11,754 nucleotides of DNA from VRUE01 sp963747765 (GTDB lineage: Bacteria; Actinomycetota; Thermoleophilia; Solirubrobacterales; 70-9), in the NCBI GenBank assembly GCA_963747765.1, contig CAVVGH010000004.1, positions 1 through 11,754 on the forward strand, read 5' to 3'. The notes below the pieces were generated by a model that saw only the letters and a program-made list of their open reading frames with translations, was not told where the DNA came from and made no database searches. The translations under genes and the position numbers were made by a program. Of this stretch, positions 6,714 through 11,754 are shown piece by piece. Positions within the stretch are counted from its first letter, which is position 1. Each line of letters begins with the position of its first letter.

Positions 6714-7877
6714 ATGTGCGCCGCACAGAACGCGGCGGACGATCGGGGCGTGGGCACTGCGAGCGCCGGGCGCCTCAAGGTCTTCATCGGCATGGCAGCC
6801 GGGGTCGGCAAGACCTACCGGATGCTGCAGGAGGGCCGCGCCGAACGCGAAGCCGGCCGCGACGTGGTGATCGGTTACATGGAGCCGCACGAACGGCCGG
6901 AGACCTCAGCGCTGGCAGAGGGCCTGGAGGCGGCGCCGCGACGTCGCGTCAGCTACCGCGGCACCGAGCTGGAGGAGATGAACCTGCCGGCACTGCTCGA
7001 ACGTCGGCCCGAGCTGGCCCTGATCGATGAGCTCGCCCACACGAACTCGCCCGACCTCGAGCACCCCAAGCGCTACGAGGACGTGGCTGACGTCCTCGCG
7101 GCCGGCATCGACGTCTTCTCTACGGTCAACGTCCAGCACCTGGAGTCGCTGAAGGACCAGGTCGCCGAGCTGACCGGGACCTACGTGCGCGAGACCTTCC
7201 CCGACGCCGTGCTCGCCGAGGCCGACGAGGTCGTGCTGGTCGACCTGACCCCCGAGGAGCTGGTCGAGCGGCTGCGAGCCGGAAAGGTCTACCCGGGCGA
7301 GCAGATCGAGGCGGCACTCGCCAACTTCTTCACGGTCGAAAACCTGCTGGCGCTGCGCGAGGTGGCGTTGCGCCAGGTGGCCGCGGAGGTGGAAGCGAAG
7401 CGGCTGGTGGTAGAGGAGCCGCTGGGCACGCGCGAGGAGCGCATCGCGGCGGAGGTGCCGCAGGCGGTCGGCGAGCGATTGCTCGCGCTGGTACGCCCCC
7501 GGCCCAGCTCCCAGCGCCTCGTGCGCCGGGCCTGGCGCTCGGCGCAGCGCCTCGGGGCCCCCCTCGACTTGCTCTGGGTGAAGTCCCCGCGCGTGGCGAT
7601 CGAGGGGGAGGTGGAGCGCCAGGTGACGGCTCTGCGCCACCTCGCCTCCGTGCTCGGTGCGAGCTTCCTGATCGAGGAGAGCGAGGACGTCGTGGCGGGC
7701 GCCGCGCGGGTTGTCCGCGAGCGCTCGATCACCTACATCATGATCGGCGAGTCAGTGCCGCGGCGTGGTCTCGCGCGGCTGCAGGAACCGCTGGCCCAGC
7801 GCCTGATGCAGGGCACGCCGCCTGGCGTGGACGTGCGGATCGTCGCCCACCGGGGGGTCAAGGAGGAGGACGGGTGA
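6714..7877 (+). CDS. kdpD: KdpD N-terminal half: soluble KdpD/Usp sensor protein
   Basis: The product (387 aa) matches the cytoplasmic N-terminal half of KdpD and stops where the membrane helices would begin. The KdpD domain (about 20-230) has the Walker A GMAAGVGKT (26-34), the conserved DELAHTN (105-111) with PKRYEDV, and STVNVQHLESL. A Usp-type domain follows (about 250-380), beginning ERLLALVRPRPSSQRL and containing YIMIGES. There is no membrane segment, HisKA or ATPase domain. ATG 6714 lies 1 nt after the kdpB stop, preceded by GGGGG at 6702-6706. The kinase half is encoded more than 5 kb upstream at 263-1417. It may dock on that kinase to rebuild a full KdpD, or act on the pump directly. 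N-terminal-only KdpD proteins are known, for example in cyanobacteria. The open frame ends cleanly, so this is not a frameshifted kdpD. Confidence 0.93.
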   Translation: MCAAQNAADDRGVGTASAGRLKVFIGMAAGVGKTYRMLQEGRAEREAGRDVVIGYMEPHERPETSALAEGLEAAPRRRVSYRGTELEEMNLPALLERRPELALIDELAHTNSPDLEHPKRYEDVADVLAAGIDVFSTVNVQHLESLKDQVAELTGTYVRETFPDAVLAEADEVVLVDLTPEELVERLRAGKVYPGEQIEAALANFFTVENLLALREVALRQVAAEVEAKRLVVEEPLGTREERIAAEVPQAVGERLLALVRPRPSSQRLVRRAWRSAQRLGAPLDLLWVKSPRVAIEGEVERQVTALRHLASVLGASFLIEESEDVVAGAARVVRERSITYIMIGESVPRRGLARLQEPLAQRLMQGTPPGVDVRIVAHRGVKEEDG

Positions 7878-8461
7878 GCGCCCTCTTGGTCGTAGTCGTT
7901 GCCGTATCGGTCGGGATGGCCGGCGCCTTGCTCCTCGTGCGCTCTCTTCGGCACAGACAGGCCGAACAGCCCCAGCCGGTCCATCACATCCTGCTGCCCT
8001 TCACCGGAGCCGAGATCTCTCGGCGCGCGGTCGACGCGGCGCTTCGCCTGGCCCGAGCGGAGCACGCCACTCTGATGCCTGCCTACCTGGCGACGGTCTC
8101 GAAGTCGCTTCCCCTCGACTGCGCGATCCCGACCGAGGCGGCGACGGCGATGCCGATGCTGGAGGCGATCGAACAGAGAGCGGCAGCCCAGGGAGTGCCG
8201 GTGGACGCCCGCGTCGAGCGCGGCCGCTCCTACCGCCACGCGCTGCGACGGCTGCTCGGCAAAGAGAGCTTCGACCGGGTCGTGGTCCCGGCGACCGCGA
8301 TGGGCGAGGTGGGGCTCTCGGGCGAGGATCTGATCTGGCTGCTGGAGAGAGCGCCGGCCGAGGTACTCATCCTGCGTCCAGCGCCGAGCGACGAGAGTCG
8401 CCTGTCTGTGGCTATGAGTCAGGACAAGCTGACGTCCCGGCCGCCGAAGCTCCTTTCCTGA
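7874..8461 (+). CDS. Membrane-anchored universal-stress-type protein
   Basis: The product (195 aa) starts with a hydrophobic helix (about 3-24) followed by RSLRHR, which by the positive-inside rule puts the rest in the cytoplasm. Residues about 36-172 look like a Usp fold: HHILLPFTG as first strand, a helix from about 47, DRVVVPATA near the end and AEVLILRP as last strand. The ATP-binding pattern G-x2-G-x9-G-(S/T) of classic Usp proteins is not visible, so nucleotide binding is doubtful. The tail is polar and probably disordered. It starts at GTG 7874 inside the kdpD-N stop (GTGA), with a strong AGGAGGAGGA just upstream. Its place as last gene of the locus suggests a Kdp accessory role, perhaps tethering or modulating KdpD-N, but its function is unknown. 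Confidence 0.7.
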   Translation: MSALLVVVVAVSVGMAGALLLVRSLRHRQAEQPQPVHHILLPFTGAEISRRAVDAALRLARAEHATLMPAYLATVSKSLPLDCAIPTEAATAMPMLEAIEQRAAAQGVPVDARVERGRSYRHALRRLLGKESFDRVVVPATAMGEVGLSGEDLIWLLERAPAEVLILRPAPSDESRLSVAMSQDKLTSRPPKLLS

Positions 8462-8463
8462 TG

Positions 8464-8543
8464 GAGCGCCGCGGCGGCCGGGTTGGCGGGCACCCGTCCA
8501 CGTAGAGCGCCGCGGCGGCCGGGTTGGTGGGCACCCGTCCACG
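8464..8543. repeat. Two tandem copies of a GC-rich unit, 41-bp period
   Basis: Copy 1 is 8464-8502 and copy 2 is 8505-8543; 38 of 39 positions match, with the single difference C8487/T8528. Each copy contains the palindrome GCCGCGGC and a small hairpin CGGGT/ACCCG (8479-8483 with 8492-8496, and 41 bp further on). The array begins 2 nt after the stop of the Usp-type gene. It may help end the kdp transcript, though no T tract follows. It may also be a member of a dispersed repeat family; neither can be decided from one locus. Confidence 0.85.
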
Positions 8544-8580
8544 GCTGTCACCCGCGCCGCCCGCGCGAGTGGGCGTCCCA

Positions 8581-8586
8581 TAGGCT
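8581..8586 (+). promoter_or_regulatory. Possible -10 box for the TPP enzyme gene
   Basis: TAGGCT fits TAnnnT and is followed by 9 nt and then ATG 8596, so the transcript would have almost no leader. No Shine-Dalgarno is present before the ATG. I see no convincing -35 box in the GC-rich sequence upstream. Confidence 0.35.
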
Positions 8587-8595
8587 CCAGTTTCT

Positions 8596-10206
8596 ATGGA
8601 CCACGGGGGGAGGATCGTCGCCAAGACGCTGAGCTCACGGGGCGTAAGCCACCTGTTCACGCTTTCGGGAGGACACCTGTTCTCGATTTACGACGGGTGT
8701 AGGGAGGAGGGCATCGACATCGTCGATGTCCGCCACGAGCAGACCGCGGCCTTCGCCGCCGAGGGCTTTGCGAAGGCGACCCGGCGGCTCGGGGTGGCGG
8801 CGCTGACAGCCGGCCCGGGTGTGACGAACGGCATGAGCGCAATTGCGGGCGCGCAGGCCAACGGCTCCCCCGTTTGCGTTCTGGGCGGGCGGGCGCCAGA
8901 GCTGCGCTGGGGCTCCGGTTCGCTGCAGGAGATCGACCACCTGCCCTTCATCCGACCGCTGGTCAAGTCCGCTGAGACGGTCAGGGAACCGGGCCGGATA
9001 GCCGCCAGCACCGCGGCGGCACTTGACCTGGCGCTTGCGGCCCCCGGCGGCCCCACGTTCGTCGACTATCCGCTCGACGTCGTCTTCAGCGAGGCGGAGC
9101 CCGAGATTCCGCCCGTTTCGAGGACGGAGGCCGAGCCGGCTGTCGGGGTGGAGGAGGCCGCGGCACTGCTTGGTGCCGCGGAGCGCCCCGCGATCATGGC
9201 CGGGTCCGGTCTCTACTGGGGTCACGGCGAGGGCGAGCTGCGGGCGCTGGCCGAGGCGCTGGGCATCCCCGTCTTCCTCAACGGCCTCGGCCGTGGCTGT
9301 CTGCCCGCCGATCACGAGCTGGCATTCAGCCGGGCACGCGGAGCCGGTTTGCGGGGTGCCGACGTGGCGCTGGTCATCGGCGTCCCAATCGACTTTCGCC
9401 TCGGCTTCGGCGAGAGCTTCGGCGAGGAGACGAAGCTGCTGCGGCTCGATGCCGCCCCGAACGCCCTGACGGCAAACCGGACGCCCGATGTGGATCTGGT
9501 CGGGGATGTCGCGGCGACCCTGGCTGCGCTTCGCGAATCGGTTGAGGACGGGTCGCCTCGTTCAGGTGCCTGGCTTGATGAGTTGCGAGCGGTCGAGGCG
9601 GAGAAGCGCGCCGCCGAGCGCCAGGAGCTGAACGACCCGCGCTCGCCCCTGCACCCGGTTCGCATCTATAAGGAGTTGGCGGAGGTGCTCGACCGCGACG
9701 CGATCGTCGTCGGCGACGGCGGCGATTTCGTCTCCTACGCGGGCCGCTTCATCGACACCTATCAGCCCGGGTGCTGGATGGATCCGGGACCGTTCGGTTG
9801 CCTGGGCGCCGGCCCGGGCCAGGCGATCGGCGCCAAGCTTGCCCACCCCGACCGGCAGGTCTGCCTGCTGCTCGGCGACGGTGCCTTTGGCTTCGCGGGC
9901 ATCGAGTTCGACACAATGGCGCGTCACGGCCTCGGCGTGGTGGGGGTGATGGGCAACAACGGGATCTGGGCCCTTGAGCATCATCCGATGAAGTTCCTCT
10001 ACGGCTACTCGGTGGCGGCGGAGCTGCGACCGGAAACGCGCTACGACGAGATGGTCGAGGCCTTGGGGTGCGACGGTGTGCTGGTCGACGACCCCGAGCA
10101 GCTGCGGCCGGCACTTGAGCGAGCCTTCGAATCCGGCCGACCGACGTTGGTGAACGTCATCACCGACCCCGAGGTCGTCTATCCGCGCAAGTCGAATTTG
10201 GCCTGA
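8596..10206 (+). CDS. TPP-dependent acetolactate synthase-like enzyme (IlvG type)
   Basis: The product (536 aa) has the three domains of the POX/AHAS family. The N-terminal pyrimidine-binding domain (about 1-170) has the catalytic Glu48 in VRHEQTAAFAAEG and the segment LTAGPGVTNG. A central domain follows (about 185-330). The PP-binding domain (about 350-536) has the TPP/Mg motif GDG (427-429) to NN (454-455). Segments such as LSGGHLFSIYDGCREEGI, GSLQEIDH and DPGPFGCLGAGPG match, as I recall it, mycobacterial IlvG (Rv1820) closely, and the end (YPRKSNLA) is alike too. No regulatory small subunit or ilvC lies beside it, so acetolactate formation for branched-chain amino acids is not assured. 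A 2-hydroxyacyl-CoA lyase or another 2-oxoacid decarboxylase/ligase activity is possible. ATG 8596 gives the expected N-terminus but has no Shine-Dalgarno. Confidence 0.85.
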   Translation: MDHGGRIVAKTLSSRGVSHLFTLSGGHLFSIYDGCREEGIDIVDVRHEQTAAFAAEGFAKATRRLGVAALTAGPGVTNGMSAIAGAQANGSPVCVLGGRAPELRWGSGSLQEIDHLPFIRPLVKSAETVREPGRIAASTAAALDLALAAPGGPTFVDYPLDVVFSEAEPEIPPVSRTEAEPAVGVEEAAALLGAAERPAIMAGSGLYWGHGEGELRALAEALGIPVFLNGLGRGCLPADHELAFSRARGAGLRGADVALVIGVPIDFRLGFGESFGEETKLLRLDAAPNALTANRTPDVDLVGDVAATLAALRESVEDGSPRSGAWLDELRAVEAEKRAAERQELNDPRSPLHPVRIYKELAEVLDRDAIVVGDGGDFVSYAGRFIDTYQPGCWMDPGPFGCLGAGPGQAIGAKLAHPDRQVCLLLGDGAFGFAGIEFDTMARHGLGVVGVMGNNGIWALEHHPMKFLYGYSVAAELRPETRYDEMVEALGCDGVLVDDPEQLRPALERAFESGRPTLVNVITDPEVVYPRKSNLA

Positions 10207-10264
10207 GAGCAGGGCTTCGAGCGCTGTGCGGCTCGGCCACGGGAGGCGCTCGTGCAGCGAACGA

Positions 10265-10294
10265 GAATCGACCGCCATTTCTGGCGGTCGATTC
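10265..10294 (+). terminator. Perfect 12-bp stem-loop after the TPP enzyme gene
   Basis: GAATCGACCGCC (10265-10276) and its exact reverse complement (10283-10294) flank the 6-nt loop ATTTCT. It lies 58 nt after the stop. There is no T tract, as is common for terminators in high-GC actinobacteria. Being symmetric, it could also act on transcripts coming from the - strand. Confidence 0.55.
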
Positions 10295-10616
10295 AGGTGG
10301 CCCCTCAGGACGGGCAGGGGTACGTCTTCAGGGACCGGTCTTATTCGATGGGCTCGGACGGCGGGAGGCGCCATGATGTGGCAAGCGTCCAAACCCTGTG
10401 ATCCGGGTTCGCGGTGGGGTGTTTCCTCACCCCGTACCCAGTGAGGCGATTATGCGCTCACCTATCCGGTGCGTCTAGGAGCTACTTGTGTGACTACTGA
10501 TAACAGGGTAATCGCGTGTTACCAACTTTTATTGGTTCGAGTGGTCTCTCTGCCACTGTGTACGGGTGCCTGAACTCAAGCTATACAGCCGGTCCCACGC
10601 ATTTCTCGCCTCGATA
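10295..10616. other. Gene-free, less GC-rich intergenic stretch between convergent genes
   Basis: I find no convincing coding sequence here on either strand. The open frame at 10226-10444 runs through the 12-bp stem-loop and resembles no family. The second half (from about 10440) is visibly poorer in G+C than the genes around it. It carries a chain of short hairpins, described separately as a candidate structured RNA. It lies between the 3' ends of the TPP enzyme gene and the - strand ppx gene, so an ordinary promoter or leader role for either is unlikely. Confidence 0.6.
10405..10557. ncRNA. Candidate structured RNA: chain of hairpins, some mutually exclusive
   Basis: Stems seen: GGGGTG/CACCCC (10416-10421 with 10428-10433), with an outer GGGT/ACCC (10405-10408 with 10436-10439). 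CCTCAC/GTGAGG (10425-10430 with 10441-10446) competes with the first. GTGAG/CTCAC (10441-10445 with 10457-10461) has two extra pairs beyond a bulge. GGTAA/TTACC (10507-10511 with 10519-10523), ACCAA/TTGGT (10521-10525 with 10532-10536) and AGTGG/CCACT (10540-10544 with 10553-10557) follow. None matches the tmRNA, SRP RNA, RNase P or riboswitch cores I can recall. Strand is undecided. Short stems occur by chance, so this is a suggestion only. Confidence 0.25.
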
Positions 10617-11567
10617 TCAGGGTGCGTCGACGCTGCTGGCGTGGGATGCGGCGGCGATGGCCGTGCCGTAGAGGATGTCGTGCTCGGACACTTCGACCTG
10701 CTCGAGGCCAAATGTCCGCATCGCCTCGATCAGGATGACGACGCCGGCAATGATCGTTGGAGCGCGGTCGGGGTGCAAGCCGGTGATCTGGCTGCGCTCG
10801 GCCAGGGGGGTCGAGGCGAGCTGCGAGAGCAATCGCTGGATCGTGCGAAGCGAGAGCACATAGCCGTGAATCCGCTGCGGGTCGTATGGATCGAGTTCGA
10901 GGTCCATGGCGGCAAGCGAGGTCGGCGTGCCGGCCACGGCGATCGCCTCCTCCGCGGCTGCTTCCGGCTGACCGGCGACCGACGCATCGATCAGTCCCCT
11001 GACGTCCGTGGCAAGAGCCTCAAGCTCGATGGCGGTGGGCGGGTCGGAGGAGATGTGGCGCTCTGTGTGGCGGATGACGCCGGCCTGGAGCGAGGTGTGA
11101 AATGAGATCTCCGAGCCCACGCCGACGATCAGCTCGGTGGAACCGCCGCCGATGTCGACGATCAGGGCGGGCTCGGTCAGCCGCCGGTCCGAGCTGGCGC
11201 CGAGGTAGGTGAGCCGTGCCTCCGCCTCGCCGTCCAGCACGCGTGCGGAGAGCGCGAACCGCTCACGCAGCTCCGCGACGAAGGCGCCACCGTTGGAAGC
11301 GTCGCGGACGGCGCTGGTGGCGATCGCATCGACCGTCTTCACGTCTGCCTCTTGGCAGATGGAGAGATAGTCGCCCACCGCCTTGCAGACGGCCTCGATC
11401 GCCTCGGCGGAGAGCTGCCCGGAAAGGTCAACGCCGCGGCCAAGTCGGGTGACGCGGCTCCGCCGCTCGCCCTCGGAGACCCGACCCCCGTCCACGTCGG
11501 CAATCAGCAGCCGGGTTGAGTTGGTGCCGATGTCGATCACCGCCACCCTCTGGGCATCCCCTGTCAT
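10617..11567 (-). CDS. Ppx/GppA-family phosphatase (exopolyphosphatase-like)
   Basis: The product (316 aa) is a short Ppx/GppA protein of the ASKHA fold, the size of the two mycobacterial Ppx proteins and lacking the extra C-terminal domains of E. coli Ppx. The N-terminal phosphate motif AVIDIGTNSTRLL (about 9-21, D12) and the second motif VDIGGGSTEL (137-146) are intact. E116 in GEAEARLTYLG is the likely equivalent of the catalytic Glu. AVAGTPTSLAA is the third motif, and the C-terminal SEHDILYG is typical of the actinobacterial members. The family releases phosphate from polyphosphate or converts pppGpp to ppGpp, so a role in the stringent response or polyphosphate balance is likely; which substrate is used cannot be read from the sequence. 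ATG is at 11565-11567, with no Shine-Dalgarno. It converges on the TPP enzyme gene and diverges from the tRNA. Confidence 0.93.
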   Translation of the reverse strand: MTGDAQRVAVIDIGTNSTRLLIADVDGGRVSEGERRSRVTRLGRGVDLSGQLSAEAIEAVCKAVGDYLSICQEADVKTVDAIATSAVRDASNGGAFVAELRERFALSARVLDGEAEARLTYLGASSDRRLTEPALIVDIGGGSTELIVGVGSEISFHTSLQAGVIRHTERHISSDPPTAIELEALATDVRGLIDASVAGQPEAAAEEAIAVAGTPTSLAAMDLELDPYDPQRIHGYVLSLRTIQRLLSQLASTPLAERSQITGLHPDRAPTIIAGVVILIEAMRTFGLEQVEVSEHDILYGTAIAAASHASSVDAP

Positions 11568-11576
11568 GAGATGGGA

Positions 11577-11582
11577 ACTCTA
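11577..11582 (-). promoter_or_regulatory. Possible -10 box for the ppx gene
   Basis: On the - strand TAGAGT fits TAnnnT and is separated by 9 nt from the ATG, the same spacing as at the TPP enzyme gene. No Shine-Dalgarno is present, so a near-leaderless transcript is likely. I find no good -35 box. Confidence 0.3.
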
Positions 11583-11640
11583 AGGTCGCCGCCGCAAGCG
11601 CGCGTTCGCGCCCCACGCGTCCCTCGCCCGCCCCGCTCTC

Positions 11641-11659
11641 GTTGCTAGCATTCAGCAAC
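11641..11659. promoter_or_regulatory. Inverted repeat just before the tRNA, with a possible -10 box
   Basis: GTTGCT (11641-11646) and AGCAAC (11654-11659) form a perfect 6-bp inverted repeat ending 3 nt before the mature tRNA. TAGCAT (11646-11651) within it fits TAnnnT and would start transcription close to the tRNA 5' end. It could be a promoter element or a processing hairpin of the tRNA precursor. No -35 box is evident. Confidence 0.25.
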
Positions 11660-11662
11660 CGC

Positions 11663-11736
<74 letters not shown>

Positions 11737-11754
11737 TGCGGCGAAAGCCCTGCA

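Noticed and set aside
7501..7680. c-di-AMP binding motif (SxS-x20-FTAxY, as in S. aureus KdpD) in the KdpD-N Usp domain
   Set aside because: The equivalent segment reads PSSQ and then LDLLWV, which does not keep the motif, so c-di-AMP binding cannot be claimed from sequence.
8464..8543. CRISPR array
   Set aside because: Only two copies with a 2-nt gap are present, so there is no spacer and no array.
10226..10444. 72-codon + strand frame after the TPP enzyme gene
   Set aside because: It runs through the perfect 12-bp stem-loop, has no family resemblance and no convincing start signal.

Overview
The window is high-GC DNA with dense, overlapping genes, frequent GTG starts and several genes that lack a Shine-Dalgarno. 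This suggests an actinobacterium. The short Ppx/GppA enzyme and the TPP enzyme, which closely resembles my memory of mycobacterial IlvG (Rv1820), point the same way. A deep lineage such as Thermoleophilia is my best guess, but only an inference.

Positions 263-8461 hold a complete high-affinity potassium uptake locus (Kdp), all on the + strand. The order is: membrane histidine kinase (C-terminal half of KdpD), kdpE, a 26-codon hydrophobic micro-gene, kdpF, kdpA, kdpC, kdpB, the N-terminal half of KdpD, and a membrane-anchored universal-stress-type protein. Successive genes overlap by 4 nt (GTGA/ATGA) or are 1 nt apart (TGAGATG). The only real gap is 78 nt, after kdpE. KdpFABC is the ATP-driven K+ pump and KdpD/KdpE is the two-component system that normally controls it. 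Three things are odd. KdpD is split into two proteins at opposite ends of the locus. The kinase half lacks the usual GAF domain. The pump subunit order is A-C-B instead of A-B-C.

Positions 8462-8595 form a GC-rich spacer with a 41-bp unit present twice in tandem. A stand-alone TPP-dependent acetolactate-synthase-like enzyme follows (8596-10206), then a perfect 12-bp inverted repeat that is probably a terminator. Positions 10295-10616 have no convincing gene. The stretch is less GC-rich than its surroundings and full of short, partly competing hairpins. It lies between convergent genes and is the best candidate here for an undescribed structured RNA.

On the - strand lies a Ppx/GppA-family phosphatase (10617-11567). 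Divergent from it, at the right edge, is an initiator tRNA-Met (11663-11736). Three gene starts (263, 8596 and the ppx start at 11567) have no Shine-Dalgarno but carry a TAnnnT box 7-9 nt upstream, which suggests leaderless transcripts.
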